From: Litchfieldella qijiaojingensis
GTDB lineage: Bacteria > Pseudomonadota > Gammaproteobacteria > Pseudomonadales > Halomonadaceae
Assembly: GCF_014651875.1 (NCBI RefSeq)
Contig: NZ_BMXS01000003.1
Location: 62,001-126,000 of the forward strand
Direction of reading: 5' to 3'
DNA length: 64,000 nt
The position numbers were made by a program, and so were the translations under genes. The notes beneath the pieces are model-generated. The model had not been told where the DNA came from and searched no databases. It saw only the letters and a list, made by a program, of their open reading frames with translations. How positions within the stretch are numbered: the first letter of the stretch is position 1; each line of letters begins with the position of its first letter. Positions 1 through 8,989 of the stretch are shown here, piece by piece.

Positions 1-17
1 ACCGGGGAAGCACGAAG

Positions 18-33
18 TGCTTCACGTGAAACA
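18..33. promoter_or_regulatory. parS: parS-like ParB-binding site
   Basis: The 16 bases TGCTTCACGTGAAACA differ at one position from the widely conserved chromosomal parS sequence TGTTTCACGTGAAACA, which ParB binds to organise and segregate the origin region. The CACGTG core and the right half are perfect. The left half also belongs to a short hairpin (GAAGCAC, loop GAA, GTGCTTC, 7-23), so part of the match may be coincidental. Relatives such as Pseudomonas carry parS sites near the origin, close to glyQS, which is the neighbouring operon here. Function is inferred. Confidence 0.55.
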
Positions 34-42
34 CTTATCGAT

Positions 43-80
43 AAAAAAGGGCCGGGGTATATGAAAACCCCTGGCCCTTT
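43..80 (-). terminator. Intrinsic terminator of glyQS
   Basis: Read on the minus strand, an 11-base arm at 67-77 pairs with 49-58 (one bulged base) and is followed by a run of six U at 43-48. It lies about 25 bases after the glyS stop codon, as expected for a rho-independent terminator of the glyQS operon. Confidence 0.85.
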
Positions 81-105
81 CGCAAGGACGGTAGCTGTGT
101 GGGAA

Positions 106-2172
106 TTACTGCTGTAGCTCGGCGATATCCGCCACCTCGAGGAACAGCGCTTGCAAGCTGGCCAGCAGGGCCAAGCGATTACGGCGTACCTCCAGGTCAT
201 CGACCACGACCATGACGTCGTCGAAGAAGCGATCGACCGGCTCCCGCAGGCCTGCCAGGATATCCAGCGCTTCGGTATAGCGGGCACTGCGAATGAGCGG
301 TTCTACTTCGGCGCGTTGCGATGCCAGGGCACTGGCTAGAGCGCGCTCGGCATCTTCGCGAAGCAGATCGGCGGCTACACCAGTCGAACCGTCGTGCTCC
401 TGCTTGGCCAGGATGTTCGAGACTCGCTTGTTTGCAGCGGCAAGTGCGGCAGCTTCTTCGCGTTGGCTGAAGGCATGCACGGCACGAATGCGTCGTGCGA
501 AGTCCAATGGCTTGGTGACTGGGCGAGCGCGCACGGCGAGGTAGACCTCGACGGGGATATCCTCATCTTGAGTCCAGGCACGAAACCGTTCGAGCATGTA
601 GTCGAGGACATCGTCGACCAGCCCCTTCGCCTTGGGAAGGTCCTTGTGTTGAGCGGCAGCCAACTCAAGTAACTCACGCAGGTCGAGATCCAGCTCGCCC
701 TTGATCATGATATTGAGTACGCCAATGGCAGCTCGCCGCAGGGCGAAGGGATCCTTGGTGCCGGTAGGGCGTTGGCCGATACCGAAGATACCCACAAGGG
801 TGTCGAGGCGGTCGGCCAGCGCAAGGGCCAGGCCGGTACGGCTTTGAGGAATGGTGTCACCGGCGAAGCGTGGCAGGTACTGTTCGTAAAGTGCCTGGGC
901 GACGTCCTCGGCTTCACCGTCGTGGCGCGCATAGTAGCAGCCCATGATGCCTTGCAGTTCGGGGAACTCCAGCACCATCTCGGTGACCAGGTCACACTTG
1001 GCGAGTTGCGCGGCCCGCTCCGCATGGGTGACATCGCCACCGATTTGCTCGGCGATATGGCAGGCCACCACGGCGCTGCGGCTGGCCTTGTCGGCCAAGG
1101 TGCCGAGCTGTTGCTGGAAGACTACGCTAGCCAGGCCTTTGCGGCGCGAATCCAACGGTGTCTTGCGGTCGGTATCGTAGAAGAAGGCGGCATCGGCCAG
1201 GCGTGGGCGAATGACCTTCTCGTTGCCTTCGATGACCAGCTGGGGGTTATGGCTTTCGATGTTGGAAACGGTGATGAACAGGGGCTTCAATCGGCCCTCA
1301 TCGTCGAGCAGGTGGAAGTACTTCTGGTTGGCCTTCATCGATGAGATCAGGCATTCCGGCGGTACCTCGAGGAAGCGTTCGTCGAAGCTGCCGGTCAGAG
1401 CCACCGGCCACTCCACCAGGCCACTGACTTCTGTCAGCAGCTCTTCGTCGATCACCGCCAGGGCCTCCTGGCATTCGGCCTCGGCCAACACCTGTTCGCG
1501 AATGCGTTCACGGCGACGGTCGCGGTCGGCCAGCACATAGGCTTCTTCCAGAGTGGTCAGGTAGTCGTCCACATGACCCAGCTCGATGGCCGAAGGAGCG
1601 TGAAAGCGATGGCCATAAGTGGTACGACCCGCCGTCAGTCCCAGGATTTCCGCTTCGACTACCCGGTCGCCATAGAGCATGACCAGCCAGTGTACGGGGC
1701 GTGAGAACTCGATGCGCGAGGCGCCCCAGCGCATGTTCTTGGGCACTGGGAGAGCAGCGATAGCCTTGGAAACAATATCTGGCAGCAGTTGCTCGGTGGC
1801 CTCGCCGCGTTGTAGTTCTCGATAGCCAAGCCAGGTGCCCTTATCGGTTTCGAGGTGAATCAACTCGTCCACACCGACGCCGCAAGAACGAGCGAAGCCT
1901 TCGGCGGCCTTGGTCGGTTTGCCGTCGTTGAAGGCGGCCGCTAGGGCTGGACCGCGGCGTTCGACCTCGCGATCGGGTTGCTTGTCAGCCAGTTGAGTAA
2001 CGTGCACGGCGAGGCGACGCGGAGTCGCATAGGCCTGTACGTCATCAAAGGAGACTTCAGCCTCGCGCAGGCCGTCGGCGATACCGCGCGCCAGTGCATC
2101 GGAAAGCGAGTCGATGGCGGCGGGGGGGAGTTCCTCGACACCGAGTTCGAGCAGAAAAGTGGTAGATGCCAT
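106..2172 (-). CDS. glyS: Glycyl-tRNA synthetase beta subunit
   Basis: Beta subunit of the bacterial alpha2beta2 glycyl-tRNA synthetase, which charges tRNA-Gly in the cytoplasm. The beta chain mainly recognises the tRNA. The protein has 688 residues, the usual size, and begins with the family motif LGVEELPP near residue 10. A central region around residues 380-420 (TEMVLEFPELQG) resembles the HD-type domain of the family, and the C-terminal part is a DALR-type anticodon-binding domain. I chose the ATG giving MASTTFLLE. A TTG two codons upstream (2176-2178) would overlap the glyQ stop. It is cotranscribed with glyQ and ends in a clear terminator. The function is secure; only the exact start is open. 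Confidence 0.97.
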   Translation of the reverse strand: MASTTFLLELGVEELPPAAIDSLSDALARGIADGLREAEVSFDDVQAYATPRRLAVHVTQLADKQPDREVERRGPALAAAFNDGKPTKAAEGFARSCGVGVDELIHLETDKGTWLGYRELQRGEATEQLLPDIVSKAIAALPVPKNMRWGASRIEFSRPVHWLVMLYGDRVVEAEILGLTAGRTTYGHRFHAPSAIELGHVDDYLTTLEEAYVLADRDRRRERIREQVLAEAECQEALAVIDEELLTEVSGLVEWPVALTGSFDERFLEVPPECLISSMKANQKYFHLLDDEGRLKPLFITVSNIESHNPQLVIEGNEKVIRPRLADAAFFYDTDRKTPLDSRRKGLASVVFQQQLGTLADKASRSAVVACHIAEQIGGDVTHAERAAQLAKCDLVTEMVLEFPELQGIMGCYYARHDGEAEDVAQALYEQYLPRFAGDTIPQSRTGLALALADRLDTLVGIFGIGQRPTGTKDPFALRRAAIGVLNIMIKGELDLDLRELLELAAAQHKDLPKAKGLVDDVLDYMLERFRAWTQDEDIPVEVYLAVRARPVTKPLDFARRIRAVHAFSQREEAAALAAANKRVSNILAKQEHDGSTGVAADLLREDAERALASALASQRAEVEPLIRSARYTEALDILAGLREPVDRFFDDVMVVVDDLEVRRNRLALLASLQALFLEVADIAELQQ

Positions 2173-2174
2173 GC

Positions 2175-3122
2175 TCAAGCGTCCCCCTGTTCGGCTAGCA
2201 GTTCACGTCGCAGGGCTTCCGGGGCCATGGGGAAACCGGCGGCCTTGCGCGAGTCGTAGTAGGCGTGAGCCACGTCACGAGCCATGGTCCGCACGCGCAG
2301 GATATAGCGCTGGCGTTCGGTGACCGAGATGGCATGACGGGCATCCAGCAGGTTGAAGGTGTGCGAGGCCTTGAGCACCATCTCGTAGGCGGGCAGCGGT
2401 AAGCCGACCCTGAGCAGTTTGGTGCACTCGCGCTCCTGATGATCGAAGGCAGCGAACAGGGCCGGCACATCGGCATGTTCGAAATTGTAGGTGGACTGCT
2501 CACGCTCGTTCTGCAGGTAGACATCGCCATAGGTGACCTGGCTACCGTCGGGAGCCTGGGTCCAGATCAGGTCGTAGACGCTGTCGACGTCCTGCAGATA
2601 CATGGCGATACGCTCCAGGCCGTAGGTCAGCTCGCCAGTGACGGGGAAGCACTCGATGCCACCGGCCTGCTGGAAGTAAGTGAACTGGGTCACTTCCATG
2701 CCGTTGAGCCAGACTTCCCAACCCAGCCCCCAGGCACCTAGGGTCGGTGATTCCCAATTATCCTCGACAAACCGGATATCATGGACCAGTGGGTCGATTC
2801 CCAGACGTTCCAGCGATCCCAGATACAGATCCTGCAAGTTGGCGGGCGAGGGTTTCATCACTACCTGGAACTGGTAATAGTGCTGCAGGCGGTTGGGATT
2901 CTCGCCGTAGCGCCCATCGGTAGGACGGCGCGATGGTTGCACATATGCCGAATTCCAGGTTTCCGGGCCGATGGCACGCAGAAAGGTGGCGGGGTGGAAG
3001 GTGCCGGCCCCGACTTCCATGTCCAGAGGTTGCATGATCACGCAACCCTTTTCGGCCCAGTATTGCTGCAGGGCGAGGATCAGGCCCTGGAAGGTTGTCA
3101 CGTCAGGCGTCGACTGTGTCAT
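2175..3122 (-). CDS. glyQ: Glycyl-tRNA synthetase alpha subunit
   Basis: Alpha (catalytic) subunit of heterotetrameric glycyl-tRNA synthetase, which activates glycine with ATP. It has 315 residues from the ATG giving [14 protein letters not shown] longer reading to 3170 adds a non-homologous tail and is less likely. The class II core motifs are easy to see: [19 protein letters not shown] near residue 35, followed by the typical [16 protein letters not shown] block. The stop codon falls three bases before the glyS ATG, so the two subunits are probably translationally coupled. The gene is divergent from hldD across about 150 bases. A sequence TATACT on the minus strand near 3163-3168 may be the -10 element. 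Confidence 0.97.
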   Translation of the reverse strand: MTQSTPDVTTFQGLILALQQYWAEKGCVIMQPLDMEVGAGTFHPATFLRAIGPETWNSAYVQPSRRPTDGRYGENPNRLQHYYQFQVVMKPSPANLQDLYLGSLERLGIDPLVHDIRFVEDNWESPTLGAWGLGWEVWLNGMEVTQFTYFQQAGGIECFPVTGELTYGLERIAMYLQDVDSVYDLIWTQAPDGSQVTYGDVYLQNEREQSTYNFEHADVPALFAAFDHQERECTKLLRVGLPLPAYEMVLKASHTFNLLDARHAISVTERQRYILRVRTMARDVAHAYYDSRKAAGFPMAPEALRRELLAEQGDA

Positions 3123-3272
3123 TGGAGAAGCACCGTTGGCCCATGAATTCAAGAACCGCCAAGTATACAATTACCCGTTAATCGGTTATAGGCACGAGTG
3201 GGAATGTGTGAAGACATTCCGCAAACAGTAACAGCCGAGCTCGTGGGGTGCGGAGACACAAGAGGAACAGAC

Positions 3273-4229
3273 ATGATCGTAGTGACAGGCGGTGCCGGCT
3301 TCATCGGTGCGAATCTGGTCAAGGCGCTCAACGCCCGTGGCCATCAGGACGTGCTGGTAGTTGACGACCTGAGCGATGGTACCAAGTTCGTCAACCTGGT
3401 GGACTGTACCTTGGGTGACTATCTGGATAAGGACGACTTCCGCAGACGCGTCGAAGCCGAGCTGCGTGGCGAGCAAGCTGGCCTGCCGCCGATCGAGGCG
3501 ATCTTCCACGAAGGGGCTTGCTCCGACACCACCGAGTGGGACGGCCGCTTCATGCTCGACAACAACTTCGAGTACTCCAAGGTGCTGCTGCATTATTGCC
3601 AGCGCAAGGGGATACCCTTCCTTTATGCTTCCTCCGCGGCGACCTATGGCGGTAGCGAGGTGTTCGTCGAGGCGCCGGAACATGAGAAACCGCTCAACGT
3701 CTACGGTTATTCCAAGCTGTTGTTCGATCAGTACGTGCGAGCGCGTTGGAACGATTTTACCAGCCAGGTGGTGGGGTTTCGCTACTTCAACGTCTATGGC
3801 CCGCGCGAACAGCATAAGGGCAAGATGGCCAGCGTGGCTTATCACCACCACACTCAGGTGAATGTCGGCGAGAATCCCAAGCTATTCGGTGCCTGGGATG
3901 GTTTCGATGCCGGCATGCAGAGCCGGGATTTCGTCTATGTCGGCGATGTGGTCGACGTCAACCTGTGGTTCCTCGACCACCCCGAACATTCAGGTATCTT
4001 CAACCTGGGTACCGGGCGCGCCGAGCCATTCAAGGCCATCGCCGATACCGTGATCGATTTCTACGGTAAGGGCGACATCGACTTCATCGAGTTTCCTGAC
4101 GAGCTCAAGGGACGCTATCAGAGCTATACCCGGGCCGATATCTCACGGCTTCGTGAAGTCGGTTACCACGCAGAGTTCAAGACTGTGGCCGATGGCGTAC
4201 GCGAGTACCTGGAGTGGCTGAATGGCTGA
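3273..4229 (+). CDS. hldD: ADP-L-glycero-D-manno-heptose-6-epimerase
   Basis: Epimerises ADP-D-glycero-manno-heptose to the L-glycero form, the last step in making the heptose donor for the lipopolysaccharide inner core. The 318-residue protein is an extended short-chain dehydrogenase. The NADP-binding TGGAGFIG is at residues 5-12, and the catalytic Y-x3-K pair is in YGYSK (about Y144 and K148). The family-specific EGACSDTTE block is near residue 80. The ATG at 3273 has an AGAGGAA ribosome site eight bases upstream; a longer frame from 3198 is not supported. It overlaps waaF by eight bases, so it heads a heptose operon. Very confident. Confidence 0.97.
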   Translation: MIVVTGGAGFIGANLVKALNARGHQDVLVVDDLSDGTKFVNLVDCTLGDYLDKDDFRRRVEAELRGEQAGLPPIEAIFHEGACSDTTEWDGRFMLDNNFEYSKVLLHYCQRKGIPFLYASSAATYGGSEVFVEAPEHEKPLNVYGYSKLLFDQYVRARWNDFTSQVVGFRYFNVYGPREQHKGKMASVAYHHHTQVNVGENPKLFGAWDGFDAGMQSRDFVYVGDVVDVNLWFLDHPEHSGIFNLGTGRAEPFKAIADTVIDFYGKGDIDFIEFPDELKGRYQSYTRADISRLREVGYHAEFKTVADGVREYLEWLNG

Positions 4230-5256
4230 TCCTTGTGGATCGAACCGCACAGGCGAGCGGATCCTGGTGGTCGGGCCATCATGGGTCGGCGACATGGTCA
4301 TGGCTCAGAGCCTGCTGATGACCCTGAAACAGCGCCATCCCGGTTGCCATATCGGCGTTGTCGCTCCCGCCTGGTCGCAGCCGATCCTCGAACGCATGGA
4401 CGAAGTCGATGACGTGGTTGCGCTGGACGTGGGGCACGGTCAGATGGGGTGGGGAGTGCGGCAGGCGACGGCGCGTAGCCTGCGTGGCCGCTATGACCGG
4501 GCGATCGTCTTGCCGCGTTCCTGGAAGTCGGCCCTGGTCCCGTTCATGGCCCGTATCCCGTACCGTTTGGGGTTCGTCGGCGAGCAACGACTAGTATTGC
4601 TCAACGAACGCCGGCGACTCGACAAGTCCGTACTCGACCAGACGGTGAAGCGGTTCGTATCCCTGGGGTTGCCCAAGGAGGAAGCGTCAACGGGAGGATT
4701 CGCCATTCCCCGTCCGCGGCTACGGGTGGACCCGAATAACCTTATCGAATTGCGCCTGACGCATGAGTTGTCGTCGCGTCCGGCGATCGGCATGATGCCA
4801 GGCGCCGAATATGGGCCGGCCAAACAGTGGCCCCTGGCATATTTCCATGAACTGGCAGAGGCACTGGCAAGCGAAGGGTACGAGGTGCGGGTGCTGGGAG
4901 GAAACAAGGATGTGGCTGCGGGCGAAGCCATCTGCCAGGGTGTCTCACACGCGGTGAATCTGTGTGGCAAGACACGCCTGGCGGATGCCGTGGACCTGTT
5001 ATCCGATTGCCAGCAAGTGATCACCAACGATTCGGGACTGATGCATGTCGCCGCGGCGGTGGGGACCCGCGTGCATGCGATCTATGGATCCTCGTCGCCC
5101 GACTATACGCCGCCGCTCACCGCCAATGCGCGAATCCACTATCTGCGCCTCGATTGTTCACCCTGTTTCGAACGCACTTGTCCCTTGGGACACACCAACT
5201 GTCTCAACACCTTGATGCCACAGCGCGTGCTGGAGGCCATTCTCGCCACCAGTTAG
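4222..5256 (+). CDS. waaF: ADP-heptose:LPS heptosyltransferase II
   Basis: Glycosyltransferase family 9 enzyme that adds the second L-glycero-D-manno-heptose to the lipopolysaccharide inner core on the cytoplasmic face of the inner membrane. At 344 residues it matches the usual WaaF length. It starts with the family pattern [18 protein letters not shown]. The C-terminal half has the donor-binding [11 protein letters not shown] segment near residue 193 and the [11 protein letters not shown] motif near 270. The C-terminus has a cysteine-rich stretch ([12 protein letters not shown]), also typical of WaaF. It overlaps hldD at its start. Its end overlaps the convergent OpgB-like gene by four bases. 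Confidence 0.94.
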   Translation: MADPCGSNRTGERILVVGPSWVGDMVMAQSLLMTLKQRHPGCHIGVVAPAWSQPILERMDEVDDVVALDVGHGQMGWGVRQATARSLRGRYDRAIVLPRSWKSALVPFMARIPYRLGFVGEQRLVLLNERRRLDKSVLDQTVKRFVSLGLPKEEASTGGFAIPRPRLRVDPNNLIELRLTHELSSRPAIGMMPGAEYGPAKQWPLAYFHELAEALASEGYEVRVLGGNKDVAAGEAICQGVSHAVNLCGKTRLADAVDLLSDCQQVITNDSGLMHVAAAVGTRVHAIYGSSSPDYTPPLTANARIHYLRLDCSPCFERTCPLGHTNCLNTLMPQRVLEAILATS

Positions 5257-6926
5257 GGGACCGTGGGGGGATCGTCGTTCGTCACCTCATCGGCGGGAGT
5301 TTCGGTGATCTGTGGCGGTGAGGCCGAAGGCTCTTCCCTGCGTTGTGGCTGCAAGCCATCCCAGAGGCGCACTTGCAGGGCGTTCTCCTCACGCAGCCGA
5401 CGGTTGATTTCCTCGATGCCGTTGCGCTCGACCAGGGTCTGTGCTGTCGACAGCAGTGACACGCCCAGCCCGGCGCGATGCTGATCGATGGTAAAGCCCA
5501 TGGCCTCCAGTATCGTCGGGTAGAGGTCGAGCGTCGACGCTTCGCGTTGGATATGCGCCGGCGCCAGGCCATTGCCGATCAGGATGAAGGTATTGGCGCG
5601 AGGACCGGCGATCAGTTGCTCCCAGGCCGAGACCTTCATGGTCAGGTGATCGCTGGCGATCACCACCAAGGTGTTGTCGAGCAAACCCTGCGCTTCGAGC
5701 CGGTTCAGGAAGTCTCGCGCCAGCCAGGCGCTGCACTTCACCGAGTAGAGGATGTCCGTCCCATCGAACTCGCCCTGGCGCTTTTCACAGCTGCGTGCCG
5801 GGTAGCCAGTGGGGGCATGGCCGGCCAGCGTCAGGGCGAACAGGCCCCAGGGGGCGGAATGCGTATCGAGCCGCTGTATCTCCTCGATCGCCATGTTCAG
5901 CAGGCTATCGTCGTACAAGCCCCAGCTATTGACGTACTCGGGATCTTCCAGGCGAGGCTCCAGCTCCTCGCGACCGTAGACACGATCGAAGCCGTGCCCT
6001 CGATAGAAGATCCCTTTTCCGGCGAAGTCGGTGCTGGCGCCGCCCATGTAGAGCAGGTTATAGCCCTGTTTGCTAAGCAGGTCGCCCATGCACTCGACGC
6101 CGGGGACCACCTCGTCGAGCGGCTCGAACTGGCGGTCATGCAGCAGCCCGGCAGGCATCAGGGGCGTTCCGCATTGGCTGGCGATCATGCCGGCCATGGT
6201 CCAGCCGGTATTGTCGATCTGGCGCACGCCCTCGAAGACGATTCCCTTATTGCCGATGGCTTTCAGGTCGGCATAGGCATTACCGAATCGTTCTTGATCG
6301 GCATAGGTCCGTTCGATGCTCTCCAGATAGAGCACCAGCAGGTTAGGTAGCTCATCGGGTCGTTCGACGATACGCGGCTCGACGAAGCGGCGGTCGAACC
6401 ACTCGCCATCTTCGGTGACGATGGCGGCCCCCCGCTGAGTGATGCCGAACAGCAGAGGATTGGTTGCCAGCAGGAACAGCACCAGCACACGCTCGAGCAG
6501 GCGCCAACGGTGGTCGTGGCGAACCAGCCAGGTAAAGGCTACCAAACTGAAAAAGGCCGATAGCGTGAAGAGCACGGCCGCACTGATGCGGCTGACGCCG
6601 CCATGGTCGGTGATACCGGCTTGTAGGTGATAGAAGATGGCGCCCAGGTCGACTTCGCCGAAGCTGTCGGCCAGGTAGAGGTAGAACCACCAAAGGGACA
6701 ACGGAAATAGCGACCAAGGCCAGACACGCTTGGGCGGATGCGCCTGGCGTGGCTCGCCCCAGCGGAACCTGTATGCCAGGAGCAGCCAGGTGGCCAATAC
6801 CACCAGTGACACGCTCAGGGGCAGTGTCGTCAGAGCGACGACGGCATAGCCCAGGCAGAGTCCGAGAAAGACAAGAGCCCACCAGCGCGGTTGGCGTAGT
6901 AACGGGAGAATCGGGAACGATCGCAT
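5253..6926 (-). CDS. Sulfatase-fold membrane transferase, OpgB-like
   Basis: An inner-membrane protein of 557 residues. Four or five hydrophobic segments occupy the first ~165 residues, and a periplasmic alkaline-phosphatase/sulfatase-type catalytic domain follows. The catalytic part opens with NLLVLYLESIERTYAD and carries GWTMAGMIASQCGTPLMP, with the threonine expected to be the nucleophile; both patterns resemble phosphoglycerol transferase I (OpgB/MdoB). Other conserved pieces are YMGGASTDFAGKG and VIASDHLTM near the metal site. It probably transfers phosphoglycerol or phosphoethanolamine from a lipid to periplasmic glucans or core sugars. The placement inside the core locus favours an envelope glycan as acceptor. 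The precise substrate is not shown by the sequence. Confidence 0.82.
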   Translation of the reverse strand: MRSFPILPLLRQPRWWALVFLGLCLGYAVVALTTLPLSVSLVVLATWLLLAYRFRWGEPRQAHPPKRVWPWSLFPLSLWWFYLYLADSFGEVDLGAIFYHLQAGITDHGGVSRISAAVLFTLSAFFSLVAFTWLVRHDHRWRLLERVLVLFLLATNPLLFGITQRGAAIVTEDGEWFDRRFVEPRIVERPDELPNLLVLYLESIERTYADQERFGNAYADLKAIGNKGIVFEGVRQIDNTGWTMAGMIASQCGTPLMPAGLLHDRQFEPLDEVVPGVECMGDLLSKQGYNLLYMGGASTDFAGKGIFYRGHGFDRVYGREELEPRLEDPEYVNSWGLYDDSLLNMAIEEIQRLDTHSAPWGLFALTLAGHAPTGYPARSCEKRQGEFDGTDILYSVKCSAWLARDFLNRLEAQGLLDNTLVVIASDHLTMKVSAWEQLIAGPRANTFILIGNGLAPAHIQREASTLDLYPTILEAMGFTIDQHRAGLGVSLLSTAQTLVERNGIEEINRRLREENALQVRLWDGLQPQRREEPSASPPQITETPADEVTNDDPPTVP

Positions 6927-6994
6927 GCCGGCATCATTTGAGGGAATCGATAGCTAGCTTAGCAAGCGTAGGTGCGGTTTAGCACTGCCTTTGG

Positions 6995-7119
6995 GGAAAC
7001 ACTGCATAAATGCCCACGCAGATCGATCACTGCGTTACAAGGATATACCGATATGCTCCGGTTGCTGCGCTCCGGGCGCATTGTGCTTGAGACTGCTCAT
7101 CGATTCATACAGCGCTTCC
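6995..7119 (-). repeat. MITE-like dispersed repeat, copy A (shortened)
   Basis: One of four related copies in the window. It starts GGAAACACTGCATAAATG and ends ATACAGCGCTTCC, imperfect inverted ends shared with the copies at 15486, 31756 and 42122. It is in the opposite orientation to the 15486 and 42122 copies and lacks an internal stretch, making it 125 instead of about 142 bases. The flanking tetramers are TTGG and TTAG, compatible with a decayed 4-bp target duplication. It abuts the stop codon of the GT2 gene. No transposase is encoded. Confidence 0.75.
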
Positions 7120-7890
7120 TTAGCTACTGGGGCCCTTCACTCTTTGTTCGTTTTCGTAAAGCTCATTAAGCTTTGCATATTTCATATAAGCATGAAACGC
7201 AGTAGTAATAGCGACAGTCATTCCATCGCTTCCCTGCAACAGGCCGCCCTTGAATATTAATTTACGGAGGGTGGCAGATAGAGCGTGGAGGGGAGGACGC
7301 CAGGGGGAAGGCGTCACCCCGCGATCCTTCATTGCCCAAGCGTCACGGGTGGATAACTGATCGATTCGTTGAATCCAGTGGCTCAGGCTTTCATATGTGA
7401 AGTGTCGAATATGTGCCTTTGTGTGACAGACACGAGGCGCTTTTACTGCAGCATGCGCCTTTTTTGGCTCATAACTTGCCTGGGTGCGGTTATATAGGCG
7501 TACGACTTGATCGGGATAAAAGCCTGCGGCGCGAATCCAGTGCCGGCCAACGAAATTCTTGCGTCGGAAGCTGAACGCCTGGCTTGGATCACTTAGGTCG
7601 AGCGATTTGATAAGTTCAATGGCATCAGGGTCGAGTCGTTCATCAGCATCAAGCGCTAGTATCCAGTCATTCTCGGCATAAGGGACGCCAAAGGCCTTTT
7701 GGGGACCATCACCAAGGTACGCTTGTTCTATGACTCTAGCTCCTTCGGACGAGGCAACCCGAACGGTATCATCCTTGCTCAGCGAGTCTACGACGATCAC
7801 TTCTTGGCATACGTGGAAGAGAGAACGCACACAGTCCGCAATGCTGTGTTCTTCGTTCAGAGTAATGACAATACCAGTGATAGCATTCAT
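7120..7890 (-). CDS. Family 2 glycosyltransferase (WaaE/KdtX-like)
   Basis: A 256-residue GT-A fold glycosyltransferase. The N-terminus has the family 2 start ITGIVITLNEEHSIADCV and the EVIVVDSLSKDDT segment. The metal-binding DADE (ALDADERLDP) lies near residue 90, and the YPDQVVRLY block is typical of the WaaE/KdtX group that adds beta-glucose to lipopolysaccharide core heptose. It lies downstream of a GT9 gene on the same strand (12-base gap) within the core locus, so a role in core decoration is likely. The exact sugar is unknown. The stop codon is contiguous with a MITE-like repeat, so the native C-terminus could have been altered slightly by insertion. Confidence 0.85.
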   Translation of the reverse strand: MNAITGIVITLNEEHSIADCVRSLFHVCQEVIVVDSLSKDDTVRVASSEGARVIEQAYLGDGPQKAFGVPYAENDWILALDADERLDPDAIELIKSLDLSDPSQAFSFRRKNFVGRHWIRAAGFYPDQVVRLYNRTQASYEPKKAHAAVKAPRVCHTKAHIRHFTYESLSHWIQRIDQLSTRDAWAMKDRGVTPSPWRPPLHALSATLRKLIFKGGLLQGSDGMTVAITTAFHAYMKYAKLNELYENEQRVKGPSS

Positions 7891-7901
7891 TAGAATGTTC
7901 T

Positions 7902-8975
7902 TTATCCTTGCTGAGCCAGAAGTTCGTGGATGGCATATGCCGCTGCGCTAAGATCGATGCGCGACATGTCGGTTTCGCTGTCGGCGCCCGACGGCGGGCA
8001 GAATGCCAGGCGTCGTTCGGCGGCATTGCAAGTCTGCCAGCGGAGCGGCGTCGAGGAGCGCTTGGCGGGATAGAAGCCGGCGGTTGGTATGTTGAGACAG
8101 CCGGCGATATGCAACGGGCCAGTGGAGCCGGCGATGAACAGGTCGGCCGCGATCAGGCTCAAGGCGAAATCTTCCAGATTCTGGCATCTGGGGACCAAGG
8201 CTGCGTCGACTCCTTGCTCGTGGAGGGTGGTTCGAAGCCGCTGGGTGACAGCCTCCTCTCCCGGACCGGCGGTCAGTAGCCAGAACGGGCGACGATCGGA
8301 GCTTGCCTGTCGGTCGATGGTCGCGGCCAGGGCCGCATACTGGGCCGGCGCCAGATTGGCTGCCGACCCGCCGTTACCGGCATGCAGGAAGACCCAAGGG
8401 CGGGAGTTGTCCAGGGCGAGTTCCTCGGCCAGGCGGTTTCGTTGTATGTCTCGTGCCGTGGCGGGCAAGGGCCAGTAAGGCGGGGCGAGCGACTCGGGGC
8501 GTGTCTGTCCCAGCTGCTCCAGCAGGGCTTCGGCCAGCTCCAGGTTGTACTGGTATTCGGGTTTTCGTGATCGCGACCTGCGTTGCATGATGCGATGATT
8601 GTAGAATACCTGCGCCCACTTGGTGGCCGGTGCCATCCGGCGGGCGATGCCCGCCCGCCAGCCCAGCCAGCCGATACGTGGTGTCGAGAACAGGGTCAGC
8701 AGGGCGTCGAAGCCTCCCTCGCGCATGCGGGCGAGTAATTGGCGTTGAGCGGTGCGGTCGGCTTGTGGGCCGGGGTCGAGGATCACCTCATCGACCCAGG
8801 GACAAGCATGGGCCAGCGGAGCGGTATAGGACGGCACCAGCACGCCGATATGGTTGTCGGGCTGGGCCTGCTTGAGACAAGCCAGGGCCGGCCATGCGAG
8901 CATGAAATCGCCCAGCTTGTCGTTTCGAACCACCAGGATGCGTCGTGCACGGGGTCGTATCTTGGATTGAGTCAT
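7902..8975 (-). CDS. Family 9 glycosyltransferase (heptosyltransferase-like)
   Basis: A 357-residue GT-B enzyme of the ADP-heptose:LPS heptosyltransferase family. After a basic N-terminal tail it opens with ILVVRNDKLGDFMLAWPAL. The C-terminal donor site has FLHAGNGGSAANL and the GSTGPLHIAGCL motif. It differs clearly from waaF and from the GT9 gene at 10818, so it probably adds a third heptose or another core sugar. I chose the ATG giving MTQSKIRPR. A longer frame to 9056 would run deep into the divergent GT4 gene. Only 14 bases separate this start from the TTG of the divergent gene, so the promoters must overlap the coding regions. Confidence 0.87.
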   Translation of the reverse strand: MTQSKIRPRARRILVVRNDKLGDFMLAWPALACLKQAQPDNHIGVLVPSYTAPLAHACPWVDEVILDPGPQADRTAQRQLLARMREGGFDALLTLFSTPRIGWLGWRAGIARRMAPATKWAQVFYNHRIMQRRSRSRKPEYQYNLELAEALLEQLGQTRPESLAPPYWPLPATARDIQRNRLAEELALDNSRPWVFLHAGNGGSAANLAPAQYAALAATIDRQASSDRRPFWLLTAGPGEEAVTQRLRTTLHEQGVDAALVPRCQNLEDFALSLIAADLFIAGSTGPLHIAGCLNIPTAGFYPAKRSSTPLRWQTCNAAERRLAFCPPSGADSETDMSRIDLSAAAYAIHELLAQQG

Positions 8976-8989
8976 GAAAAGGAGTTCCC

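Noticed and set aside
3161-3170. AAGTATACAA between glyQ and hldD as a purine-regulon operator
   Set aside because: It scores like the weakest purine site, but it has only a right half, lies before housekeeping genes, and is better explained as a -10 element (TATACT on the minus strand).
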